DNA of 64,000 bases, from assembly GCA_002391195.1 (NCBI GenBank), contig DGRZ01000011.1, positions 1 to 64,000 of the forward strand. The letters run 5' to 3'. Every line of letters begins with the position of its first letter. Position 1 is the first letter of the stretch. Of this stretch, positions 49,085 through 56,960 are shown in pieces. Origin of the DNA: Fibrobacter sp. UBA4375. Lineage in GTDB: Bacteria; Fibrobacterota; Fibrobacteria; Fibrobacterales; Fibrobacteraceae. The notes beneath the pieces were generated by a model, which was given only the letters and a program-made list of their open reading frames with translations, was not told the origin of the DNA and searched no databases. Position numbers and translations under genes: made by a program.

Positions 49085-52000
49085 CTATTCCAGCAGTCCA
49101 AGCAACTGCTTGATGTCCCGTTCGTCCATAGACGACGGTATGAACATGCGTTCTTCGGGTGAAACGTAGATCATCTTCCGTTCCGAAGACGGTCGGAAAC
49201 TTCTGTCTCTCAGCTCTACCGCAGGGTTCTTGAGGGAATACAGGAACTTACCCGTCTGGATAAACTTCTGGCCCTTGATGCCCTGCTTGATGGCGTCCAT
49301 AATCTGGGGCACGAGTTTCTGGTTCGGCCAGGGTTCCTTGTGGAGTTCGAAAAGCCTCTGCTGCAGCAACTCTTCGTGAATGGGGGACTCGTGGTCCACG
49401 TAGAACTTGAGCTGCGTGATGATGGATGCCGCCGAAAGTTCGGCGATGGGCCTGTCGTGAGGTGTTCCTTCGATTTTCGGGTGCAGCACCGTATAGGGAA
49501 TCACGCTCAGGTTTTCGGCACTGATGGCGTCGACACTTTCGGATTCCTCTTCGGAGGCGTCCTTGGGCGGGGGAGCCACGCTCTGCTCAATGGCGATGGT
49601 GGTGACCATGTGGCTCACTTCGTCGCTGTTGGCCATGTACCAGAAGGGGGTCCACAGGTTCAGTACCTTCCAGCCGATTTGACGGAGCAACGTGTGACGA
49701 ATGTAGATTCGGTCTTCGATGGATTCCCTGAAACGTTCCGTGGTGCAGTCGTCTTCGACCATGGCAAGGAACCGCTTGGAATTGTTGGCGTCAACCACCA
49801 CAGGGCCGACAGAAATACCGCACTGGCAGAAATAGGGCTCCACCTGGATGTTTTCGTCTTGCAGGGCCTTTAGGGCCTGGGCGTAGAGAGCCGATTCCTT
49901 GGGCTTTTCGTCGGTAATGTTCAGGGTAAGCACCTTCTGCAGGTACAGAATCCATTCCCAGAACAGGTCCGGTTTTTCTTTGGGCTTCAGGGCCATGTCG
50001 CTTTCGGAAAGGAACACCTGGAGTTCGCACTTGGCAAGCGTTGCACAGACAGAAAGGGAATTGTTGATGGCTTTCTTTTCGGTGGTTTCGTATTCGCCAC
50101 ACACGAGAATCGTATCTCGCAGGCGGTTGACCGCCCTTTCGGGAGTCTTTACGTAGAAACTGATGGAGGGGTTTGTAGGCTGGAAAAACCTTGCCGCCGG
50201 AGAATCCTTGGGCGTAAGGCTGTTGATGGCCGACTCGATTTCCATGCAGGTGGACTGGTGAAGAGCGATTATGCCGAGAGTGCGTCCCGGCTGCCTTTCG
50301 GCGTGGTGAATAGCGGCCTTCGCGATTTCCAGGACCTTGTCGGATACGACTTTCAGGGTCTGGTTCTTTACCTTTTCACGGCTGGGCTGCGGCAGTTGCC
50401 GAATGTCGCCACCGTAGATTTTGCAGTTTGCAAAATCTATCATGGAGGAATGGGCGTAGGTGGTGGAGAACCACAGTTCCCTGGTGGGAATCCCCTGCCT
50501 TAAACTCATGGTGAGAATAGATTCCTGGAACGCCTGGGTATGGGGCGTCTTGTCTTCGGGGTAGCCGTCCAGCGGCAGGTGCTTCAGGAGAGGCGCCTTG
50601 GAATCGCCCACCAGCACCGTCTTTTGGCCCTTGAAAATGGCGGGAAGCGCCTCGCAGACCGAAATGCAGTCCGCGTCCAGAATGACTACGGTCTGAAACT
50701 TTTGTGATGGGGTCAGCTGGAAACTCTGCTCCAGCGGGATAAAGGCGAAAAGGCCCGGATTATCCTTGACGGTGTTTTGCACCAACCTGAAGTTTGCGTT
50801 GCAGAACTGGTCCAGTCGGGAGCGGTAGTCCCTGGTCTTTTGGGCGCGGGCCTTGGGCAAAAGGGAGAACAGGTCGGGACAATCCTTGCCTACCTGCTGG
50901 ATTTGCGTGCCTGCCCAGAAATGGGCGAAGGCCTGGGCGATGTTCTGGCTCACGTTGTCGGCGTCTTTCAGGTAGTCGACCAGTTCCTTTGCTCCGAATT
51001 TTTCGATGGACTGCAAAAGCGACGTGGTGCGCACGTGAATTTCCAGATTGCCCCAGTTGGCGTTCCACAGCTGGATTTCGTCCAGCCACTTTTCGATGCA
51101 CAAGCTCTCGAGAGGAGTTTCCAGAGAAAGTCCCTTCGTAATCTTGCGGGTGGATTCCTGGAGTTCCTTGACGACCTTCGCGTAGTCCTTCATCTGGGGG
51201 AGGGCATCCTTGAACAGCTGCCACTGCTCCAGAATCTGGAGCAGCAGGTCCAGCCGCGGGTCGTTCTTGTGGGTCTCCCTAAAGTCGTAGATGTAGGTGA
51301 TCTTCTTGTTCAGCTCGAACCAGTTGGAGCGTTCGTAGAGCCAGTCGCGGCCCAGCAGGTGGTTCCCGAGAACGGAGGTGTCCTTGTAGGCCCGCTTGTT
51401 TTCTTGCAGTTCGATCAGGGTGTCGATTAGGTCTAGCAACTGGTTGTCCGACGTGACGGACTTCGGGTCTTTCAGGACTTTCAAAAGCTTTTTCTTGGAA
51501 CTGCGGTAGCGGTCCGAAAGGCCCTTGAGGGTGGCCTTCAGGCTGTCGGCAAATTCTTCGCGGACAGAAAGGATGTTTTCATCTACGGCGTTATCGGTGT
51601 AGATTTCCGATGTCTGCCTACGGTAGCGGACCCACTTGTCGCCTGCTTCGGGGAGCGCCTTCAGGGAATCCTGGTAGTCTTCCCAGCTGTTGGAACGCAG
51701 TTCCCAGTCTTCAAAGACTGGAGTGTTCCTGTTGAAGTTCTGGAGAATCAGGTCGATGATGTCCGAAAGTCCGGAAAGGTAGATGCCCGTGGGGAACAGT
51801 CCCGTCTTTTCGACTAGCCCGATAAGGGGCTTCAATTCGTTGGCCTTGTTCGAGGCAAGGGCAAGTTCCTTGGCAATCGCTTCTTGTTCTTCGACGGAGA
51901 GGCTCGGGACCCGCACATCCTTGAAGGCGTTCCTGGCCTCCTTGCCCTTCTTTTCGAAGTAAAGGTAAAGAATCTCGTCCAGGTCCGCCTTGAGTTCGCA

Positions 52001-53209
52001 GTAGTCTCTGTACGGAATGTTCGCAATTTTCTGGAACAGGGTGTCGGATGCTTTAACCTTGACGGCCGGGTTCTGAACGAATTCCGTCAGCAGGTCCGAA
52101 AGGGGTGCGTCGGAGGGCTGGATGTTCTTGTTTATGGCGTCGTAATACCGCACAAAAGAATCGCGGGTCTTCTGGAGTTCCGGCAGAAGGGCGTCCCTTT
52201 CGGGGCCTTCGAAATTGCGGAACTGGGGGAACAGCCGGTCCCTAAACTTTTGGGCGGTAGATGCCCTGCGGTAAACCACCAGGGTGCTTTTCTTTTCGGC
52301 GATGGAATCGGCCACCAGGTTCGCCGTGGCCCGGTCCCAGTCTGTACCAGGCAGGGCCTGAATGGCGTAGGCGTTGTTCCCGGCATCCTTTGCGTCTTCT
52401 GTGACCTTGGTGGTGTGGGAATCCGTGATGTACAGAGGATAGTGGTCCAGCGGCGAGTACAGCTTGTCAAATGTTTCTCCGTCGAACTTGGAATCCTTGG
52501 TCTGGAATCCATTGGCGGTAAAGAGGGCTTGAACGGTAGAGGCGGCGCTGGTGTTGGATTCGTCCAGCCCCTGTTCCATGCATTTCTTGAGGCCCAGCTT
52601 GACGGAATCGAAGAAGGCGAGGCAGATACCGTGTCGTGTAAATTTCCAGTTTTTCTTTGCCGCCACCGCTTTTTCGAAGAGGGAAAAGTACAGCAAGATG
52701 CTGAACTGCCCGTTCAGGGTAGCGTCTTCTATGGTGGGGAGCGAAAGCTCCGTTTTCAACCGTTCCCGCAGGACGATGTTTTCGAGAGGATGCTTCGAAG
52801 AAAGGGCTACCGTCTGGGTCTGGAGGTTCACATCCAGGGGCACCAGCAGGCTTGGGGAAAGGGCGTTCCCTTCCCACTTCAAGAATCCCAGCAGCAGGTA
52901 CAAATCGGTGGTACCGAAGTCCTCCAGCTTTTCCTTGAGGGCTTGCAGGATATGTTCTTTCACTTCCAGTTTTTGCTGGGGTGTGAAATTTTCTGACTTG
53001 GGGAGGAATGAGTCCAGTGGCAGGGGGCCTCCGGCCTGCTTCCACTTTTCAAAGAACAGGTCGCCGGTTTCAAGCATCAGGGGCGTCTGGTACAGGCCCT
53101 TGGTGTTGAAGTTCAAGAGAGAATCTTTGGAATCGAAAAGAGCCGATTCCTGGCGAATCTTTGAGAGGGTAGCGGACAAGGCTGCGTTGGACATGCCTTG
53201 AATATACAT
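49085..53209 (-). CDS. DUF4011/SF1-helicase/Vsr-like large protein with eroded ATPase and nuclease motifs
   Basis: 1374 residues (an ATG five codons on is an alternative start). Residues ~20-210 match DUF4011 ('LLNFNTKGLY', 'DLYLLLGFLKWEG', 'SPSLLVPLDVN'). The position of Walker A, normally GPPGTGKSQ, reads 'QALPGTDWDRATAN' (about 284-297), with no Lys. After a long helical insertion (about 330-830), the Walker B region, normally FDEAS, reads 'VVILDADCISVCEALPAI' (about 840), followed by 'KTVLVGDSKAPLL'. An MTES_1575/Vsr-like nuclease region is at about 1130-1195 ('RFLAMVEDDCTTERFRES', 'GWKVLNLWTPFWY'), and a DUF3320-like helical domain at about 1270 ('SPIHEELLQQRLFEL'). The domain order is that of the DUF4011-helicase-Vsr proteins reported as single-gene phage defence (hhe). 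ATPase and nuclease residues appear lost, so an altered or scaffold role is possible. It stands alone. Confidence 0.75.
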   Translation of the reverse strand: MYIQGMSNAALSATLSKIRQESALFDSKDSLLNFNTKGLYQTPLMLETGDLFFEKWKQAGGPLPLDSFLPKSENFTPQQKLEVKEHILQALKEKLEDFGTTDLYLLLGFLKWEGNALSPSLLVPLDVNLQTQTVALSSKHPLENIVLRERLKTELSLPTIEDATLNGQFSILLYFSLFEKAVAAKKNWKFTRHGICLAFFDSVKLGLKKCMEQGLDESNTSAASTVQALFTANGFQTKDSKFDGETFDKLYSPLDHYPLYITDSHTTKVTEDAKDAGNNAYAIQALPGTDWDRATANLVADSIAEKKSTLVVYRRASTAQKFRDRLFPQFRNFEGPERDALLPELQKTRDSFVRYYDAINKNIQPSDAPLSDLLTEFVQNPAVKVKASDTLFQKIANIPYRDYCELKADLDEILYLYFEKKGKEARNAFKDVRVPSLSVEEQEAIAKELALASNKANELKPLIGLVEKTGLFPTGIYLSGLSDIIDLILQNFNRNTPVFEDWELRSNSWEDYQDSLKALPEAGDKWVRYRRQTSEIYTDNAVDENILSVREEFADSLKATLKGLSDRYRSSKKKLLKVLKDPKSVTSDNQLLDLIDTLIELQENKRAYKDTSVLGNHLLGRDWLYERSNWFELNKKITYIYDFRETHKNDPRLDLLLQILEQWQLFKDALPQMKDYAKVVKELQESTRKITKGLSLETPLESLCIEKWLDEIQLWNANWGNLEIHVRTTSLLQSIEKFGAKELVDYLKDADNVSQNIAQAFAHFWAGTQIQQVGKDCPDLFSLLPKARAQKTRDYRSRLDQFCNANFRLVQNTVKDNPGLFAFIPLEQSFQLTPSQKFQTVVILDADCISVCEALPAIFKGQKTVLVGDSKAPLLKHLPLDGYPEDKTPHTQAFQESILTMSLRQGIPTRELWFSTTYAHSSMIDFANCKIYGGDIRQLPQPSREKVKNQTLKVVSDKVLEIAKAAIHHAERQPGRTLGIIALHQSTCMEIESAINSLTPKDSPAARFFQPTNPSISFYVKTPERAVNRLRDTILVCGEYETTEKKAINNSLSVCATLAKCELQVFLSESDMALKPKEKPDLFWEWILYLQKVLTLNITDEKPKESALYAQALKALQDENIQVEPYFCQCGISVGPVVVDANNSKRFLAMVEDDCTTERFRESIEDRIYIRHTLLRQIGWKVLNLWTPFWYMANSDEVSHMVTTIAIEQSVAPPPKDASEEESESVDAISAENLSVIPYTVLHPKIEGTPHDRPIAELSAASIITQLKFYVDHESPIHEELLQQRLFELHKEPWPNQKLVPQIMDAIKQGIKGQKFIQTGKFLYSLKNPAVELRDRSFRPSSERKMIYVSPEERMFIPSSMDERDIKQLLGLLE

Positions 53210-53221
53210 TATTTAGAAGTA

Positions 53222-53249
53222 GCGAGTTATGAGTTACGAGTTACGAGTT
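53222..53249. repeat. Heptamer array, RYGAGTT theme
   Basis: gcgagtt, atgagtt, acgagtt, acgagtt: four units, direct only, between the GluQ-type gene and the DUF4011 protein. The theme equals the left arm of the 28535-28641 array in another phase. Confidence 0.7.
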
Positions 53250-53279
53250 GTCGAATAGGGGTTTCTTTGGACTTCTTTT

Positions 53280-54188
53280 TTACAAATTTTGGCAGACGAT
53301 GTCCAGGGCGGTGTCTAGGTCGGCGGGCGCTTGGGTGGAGGCAAGTCCTGCCTTGAAAAGGACCCTGCCCAGGAGTTCTTGGGGGGTGACGCCCGCTTCC
53401 CGGTCTTGCCGGATACTGTGGGCTTTTTCCCGCTTGGAAAGTTTTTTGCCCGCCGGGTCCACGATGAGAGGGTGGTGCAGGTACTTGGGCGGTTCGGTCC
53501 TGCCCATCAGTTCCATCAGGGCGATTTGCCTTGCGGTGGAGTTCCGTATGTCTTCGCCCCGGATAACGTGGGAGATTCCCTCTTCGATGTCGTCGACGCA
53601 GACGGCGAACTGGTAGGTCCATTGGCCGATTCTGTCCCGGATAGGGAAGTCCCCGCATTGGAGTTTCGGATTTTCGGCAAAGTCCCCTAGGCGTAGGTCG
53701 TGCCAGTTAATTACTTTGTCTGGAATTTTGATTCGGAGGGAGTGGGGGGCGTTGCGGGGGGAACCCCCGCTGGAGGGGGTAGAGAGCGACGCAGTGCGAA
53801 CTAGGGGGAGGCTTCCCCCCTTGCATTTTCCTTGGTATATGATTTCGCCAAATTCGTTCTTTGGATTTTGTTCTTCCAGCTCCTTGCGGCTGCAGTAGCA
53901 GGGGTAGACCAGGTTTTGTGCTTCCAGTTTTTTGAGGACTTTTTCAAATCGGTCGAAATGTTCGCTTTGGAGGCTTTCGCTTTGCCACTTGAAGCCAAGC
54001 CATTGCAGGTCTTCGCGGATGGCGGCGATGTGCTCGGGTCTTGACCTTCCCTGGTCGTGGTCCTCGATGCGCAGGTGCACCGACAGGTCCCATTTTTGGG
54101 CGGCGGCCCACACGAACAGGGCCGAAAGCAGGTGGCCTTCGTGGAGGTAGCCGGTGGGGCTCGGGGCAAATCTGGTTTTTCCGTTCAC
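53280..54188 (-). CDS. gluQ: Glutamyl-Q tRNA(Asp) synthetase with repeat insert
   Basis: 302 residues from a GTG at 54188, chosen because it lies where the family begins ('KTRFAPSPTGYLHEGHLLSAL'); the upstream frame is repeat DNA. No good ribosome site. HIGH-type motif 'LHEGH', glutamate-binding 'RIEDHDQGR', zinc ligands 'CYCS' and later Y/C in 'IIYQGKCKGG', and KMSKS-like 'KKLSKREKA'. GluQ glutamylates the queuosine of tRNA(Asp) and lacks the anticodon-binding domain of GluRS, consistent with the short length. Residues ~123-149, just after the zinc site, are encoded by a family-B element ('SLPLVRTASLSTPSSGGSPR'). The insert lies in a loop, so the enzyme may still work. Confidence 0.85.
   Translation of the reverse strand: MNGKTRFAPSPTGYLHEGHLLSALFVWAAAQKWDLSVHLRIEDHDQGRSRPEHIAAIREDLQWLGFKWQSESLQSEHFDRFEKVLKKLEAQNLVYPCYCSRKELEEQNPKNEFGEIIYQGKCKGGSLPLVRTASLSTPSSGGSPRNAPHSLRIKIPDKVINWHDLRLGDFAENPKLQCGDFPIRDRIGQWTYQFAVCVDDIEEGISHVIRGEDIRNSTARQIALMELMGRTEPPKYLHHPLIVDPAGKKLSKREKAHSIRQDREAGVTPQELLGRVLFKAGLASTQAPADLDTALDIVCQNL
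53742..53822. repeat. Family-B two-hairpin element inside gluQ
   Basis: Left hairpin gcggggg-gaa-cccccgc (about 53754-53770), right hairpin gggggaggcttccccc (53804-53819). About 81 bp, a multiple of three. The left end 'ggggggcgttgcgggg' matches the 23749-23905 copy almost base for base, but this copy lacks the nested palindrome. Confidence 0.82.
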
Positions 54189-54204
54189 GGGGGGAAATAT
54201 AGTT

Positions 54205-54279
54205 ATGAATTCGGATTTCGGAATTATGAATTGTTTCTGAATATAATTCTGAACTCTGAAATCAGGACTCCGAATTGAA
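54205..54279. repeat. Inverted heptamer array, CGGAATT theme
   Basis: Left arm: atgaatt, cggattt, cggaatt, atgaatt (54205-54232). Spacer of 12 nt. Right arm: aattctg, aactctg, aaatcag, gactccg (54245-54272) and a partial unit. It lies in the divergent gap between gluQ and the 54329 gene. Confidence 0.82.
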
Positions 54280-54328
54280 TCGACTAATGCTATATTTCTT
54301 TTGAAAACGACGAACAATCGGGGTGTTT

Positions 54329-54907
54329 ATGAAATTGAGTGGATTGGTTGGATGTGCTTGCCTGCTTGCCATTGCGGTGGGCGCTTTTGCTAACGACATT
54401 ATCGCGACGACCTCCAACGGCTCTACGGTGATTCTCCACGACAACGGCCGCTGGGAATACTACCAGAACAACGCGAAGATTCGGGACGTGCGTCCGGAAG
54501 CCATGCCCGAAGACGCCAAGTTCAACGTGTCCGTGCTTTACGAAAGTGCCGACAAGTTGAAGAAGAACGTGCGTATGGCCATGGAAGCGGACTTTGCCAC
54601 CGAGGAAGAAATCAAGGACAGCTTGCGCAAGGTGCCCAAGGGCGGCATCATCTATTTCCAGGTGCCTACCAAGCAAATCAAGAAGGGGCTGAACCGTGAG
54701 TTCACCTATTCTGTCTTTGATAAGGGCAAGACTCCGATATTCTCGAAGACCGTTGCAGAAACCGAGGCGACTCCCAGCGAAGACGCCGGGGTGTCGAACC
54801 TGGTGGTGGTGCCTGTCTATGGTCGGCCCAAGTCCAAGGTCATGAAGGCCCGCGTGGAAAACCGTGCTGCAAGGCAGACCCTGGATATCGACGTTCCTAT
54901 CCAGTAA
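54329..54907 (+). CDS. Secreted protein of unknown function
   Basis: 192 residues from the ATG at 54329; a GTG two codons earlier is possible. Signal peptide 'MKLSGLVGCACLLAIAVGAFA'. The mature part starts 'NDIIATTSNGSTVILHDNGRWEYYQNN', a pattern seen at the start of DUF3157-like periplasmic proteins (an SH3-like hairpin with 'G..V.L...GRWEY'), and continues as a beta-rich domain ('IIYFQVPTKQIKKG', 'SNLVVVPVYGRPKSKVMKARVENRAARQTLDIDVPIQ', partly quoted). I am not certain of the family. It is followed by the DnaQ-like gene after 25 bp. Confidence 0.65.
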   Translation: MKLSGLVGCACLLAIAVGAFANDIIATTSNGSTVILHDNGRWEYYQNNAKIRDVRPEAMPEDAKFNVSVLYESADKLKKNVRMAMEADFATEEEIKDSLRKVPKGGIIYFQVPTKQIKKGLNREFTYSVFDKGKTPIFSKTVAETEATPSEDAGVSNLVVVPVYGRPKSKVMKARVENRAARQTLDIDVPIQ

Positions 54908-54932
54908 GGGAATGCTTCGCAGGGACTAAACC

Positions 54933-55496
54933 GTGAAATTTGCCGTCGTGGACTTGGAAACCACCGGAGGGAAACCTTCCGATGGACGAATCACCGAAAT
55001 AGGCGTCGTTTTGATGGACGATACCAACGTGGAGGGAACGTTCCAGGCCCTGGTAGATCCGGGCATGCCTATCCAGCCCTTTGTGCAGAGGCTTACGGGA
55101 ATTACTGACGAAATGGTGCAGGGAAAACCGCAGTTTTCGGCTATCGCCGAAGACCTGATGGGAATGTTGCAAGACCGCATCTTTGTGGCTCACAACGTGC
55201 AGTTCGATAGCCGTTTCATGATGGCGGAACTGAAACGCTGTGCCATCAAGTACGACCCGCCCAGGCTTTGCACCGTGAAACTTTCCCGAAGATTTTTTCC
55301 GGGGCTGCCTAGCTACAGCCTGCACAACCTGACGGAGTCCCTGGAACTTCCGGACTTTAACCACCACAGGGCTCTGGCCGATGCCCGTGCCGCCGCTGAA
55401 ATCTTGAAACTGGTCTATGAAAAAATCGGACCGGAAAAGTTGTTGAAAGAGGTGAAGAACCTACCGAAGAAAGATTCTCGCCCCGGCCGGGGCTGA
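54933..55496 (+). CDS. DnaQ-like DEDDh 3'-5' exonuclease
   Basis: 187 residues with a GTG start. DEDDh motifs: ExoI 'VDLETTGG' (Asp and Glu, residues 7-9), ExoII 'VAHNVQFDSRFM' (Asp about 93), ExoIII 'HHRALADARAAAEI' (His about 147, Asp about 152). It may be the proofreading epsilon subunit of DNA polymerase III or a stand-alone exonuclease such as RNase T-like; the polymerase-binding tail of epsilon is short here (only ~20 Lys/Arg residues after the domain), so I leave the symbol open. Confidence 0.85.
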   Translation: MKFAVVDLETTGGKPSDGRITEIGVVLMDDTNVEGTFQALVDPGMPIQPFVQRLTGITDEMVQGKPQFSAIAEDLMGMLQDRIFVAHNVQFDSRFMMAELKRCAIKYDPPRLCTVKLSRRFFPGLPSYSLHNLTESLELPDFNHHRALADARAAAEILKLVYEKIGPEKLLKEVKNLPKKDSRPGRG

Positions 55497-55528
55497 AATT
55501 TAGAAACTATCGATTTAATTCCACACCT

Positions 55529-55560
55529 TAAGCGGATCCTCGCCTTCGCGAGGATGACGA
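55529..55560 (+). repeat. Family-A palindromic element (short-loop reference copy)
   Basis: 'aagcggatcctcgccttcgc' then 'gaggatgacga': arms ATCCTCGC/GCGAGGAT with a CTTC loop, the cleanest copy of the family in the window. It lies in a 145-bp gap between convergent genes, followed by a heptamer array. Confidence 0.85.
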
Positions 55561-55577
55561 CTCTTGAGACCTGCTAT

Positions 55578-55640
55578 CCTAACCCCTAACCCCTACAACC
55601 TATAACCTAAAACCTAGCCCCTAGATCCTAGCCCCTAACC
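55578..55640. repeat. Heptamer array, CCTARNY theme
   Basis: Nine units: cctaacc, cctaacc, cctacaa, cctataa, cctaaaa, cctagcc, cctagat, cctagcc, cctaacc. Its end touches the stop codon of the minus-strand GH3 gene. Direct orientation only, with the same theme as at 111-162. Confidence 0.85.
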
Positions 55641-55641
55641 A

Positions 55642-56928
55642 CTACTTAATCATCCCCGCCTTGTACTTCATCTTGAGTATTCGGGCGGCGGATTCTTCGA
55701 TGCGTTTTTTGTAGGTCTTGTTGTTCTTGGAAATCTGTACCAGGTAGTTCACCATCTCTACCGCCTTTGCGGGGTAGGTAATCATGAACATATCGTTGCC
55801 TGCGGTAAGGGCGGTGCGGATAAGCTTGCGGAAATCCTTGCGGGGGTAGCCCTTGCTTTTTACCCGTTCTGTTCCGCTGACCCAGGCCCGTAGGGACACT
55901 CCCCACAGGTCGTCGGTGAGAATCACCGTTTCCGGGTCCATATCCCGGGCCATTTTCACGATTTTCGGCTCGAATACGGCGGGGCGGCTAGAAATGCGGA
56001 TAAAACGCACGCTGCTCATCATGGTCACGGGAATGTCGTCGGAAAGCCGCTTGAAAAATTCAACATTATAGGCGATTTTATTCTTGGGGCTTGCACTGAT
56101 GGCGATTTGATGGTCGCTGTTGGTCCAAGAGTCGTAACCCGGGAAATGCTTGGACACGCATACCACGCCACTTTGACGCATACCTTGGACAAAGGCCTGG
56201 ACTTTTTCAGTACTGGTGGAATCCTTTTCCCAGCTGCGGGCACTTTCTTCCATGAAGGAATTCTTTTTCCGGTGGTCCTTGGCGGGGTCCAGCACCGGAG
56301 CCAGGTTCATGTTGATGCCCAGTTCCATCAGTTCTCCACCGATGTCCCTGGCAAGCTCCCTTACGGAATCGGTAGGCATGTCCCGCATTTCCTTGGCGCT
56401 GGGGGCGTGCTTCCATTTTTCGGAGATGCCGCCCAGGCGGTTTACAAAGCCGCCCTCCTGGTCGCTTGCCACCAGCAGGGGGATTTTCAGACCTTCGTTG
56501 GCTTCCTTGATTCGGGCCTTGAATGCCGCCGTGTCCTTCAGGTGGTTTTTCATGACCAGCACGGCTCCGAATTCGTTTTCTATCAGGAACTGGGCCGGAG
56601 AAAGGTACACCATGACCATCTGGGCGGCCTTCTGCTTGATGCTCATGGAATTCCAGAGGGGTATGAGTTCATCGGGCAGGCCATAGGGGTTTTCTATGAT
56701 TGCGGCAGTAGTGTCGGCGATGCTATCGGTGTGGGTGGTGTCTTGCTGGAGTGTGTCGGCCGTGCTGGTGACGACGGCGGAACTGCTCGCGGGTTCCGTC
56801 TCTTGATTTGCCACGGATTCAGTCAACGAATTTAGCGGAATGAATTGCTCGTGCGACAAAGAATCCTCCGCCTGCACAAGAACAGTCGTTGCCAGAAAAA
56901 CGATTGCTGGTACTATGTTAATTTTCAT
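55642..56928 (-). CDS. NagZ-like GH3 beta-N-acetylhexosaminidase, exported
   Basis: 428 residues. Signal peptide 'MKINIVPAIVFLATTVLVQA', then a Thr/Ser-rich linker (~25-80) and a GH3 domain ('IPLLVASDQEGGFVNRLGG', 'LGINMNLAPVLDP', 'VCVSKHFPGYDSWTNSDHQ', 'ETVILTDDLWG'). The KHFPG...SDH region carries the His general acid of the NagZ type, and the Asp of 'TDD' is the likely nucleophile. The spacing in KHFPGYDSWTNSDH differs slightly from KHFPGHGDTxxDSH. NagZ enzymes trim GlcNAc from muropeptides; cytoplasmic in E. coli but often exported elsewhere. The product is probably periplasmic. Its start codon overlaps a heptamer array. Confidence 0.82.
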   Translation of the reverse strand: MKINIVPAIVFLATTVLVQAEDSLSHEQFIPLNSLTESVANQETEPASSSAVVTSTADTLQQDTTHTDSIADTTAAIIENPYGLPDELIPLWNSMSIKQKAAQMVMVYLSPAQFLIENEFGAVLVMKNHLKDTAAFKARIKEANEGLKIPLLVASDQEGGFVNRLGGISEKWKHAPSAKEMRDMPTDSVRELARDIGGELMELGINMNLAPVLDPAKDHRKKNSFMEESARSWEKDSTSTEKVQAFVQGMRQSGVVCVSKHFPGYDSWTNSDHQIAISASPKNKIAYNVEFFKRLSDDIPVTMMSSVRFIRISSRPAVFEPKIVKMARDMDPETVILTDDLWGVSLRAWVSGTERVKSKGYPRKDFRKLIRTALTAGNDMFMITYPAKAVEMVNYLVQISKNNKTYKKRIEESAARILKMKYKAGMIK

Positions 56929-56955
56929 TCTGAATTCCGAAATCCGAATTCCGAA
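56927..56955. repeat. Short heptamer array at the GH3 start codon, TTCCGAA theme
   Basis: attctga, attccga, aatccga, attccga between the topoisomerase stop and the GH3 start. It overlaps the GH3 initiation codon on its right-hand strand and leaves no room for a normal ribosome site. Confidence 0.65.
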
Positions 56956-56960
56956 GTTAC

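Noticed and set aside
55578..55640. Heptamer array as a CRISPR
   Set aside because: Units are 7 bp and contiguous, with no unique spacers or cas genes anywhere in the window.
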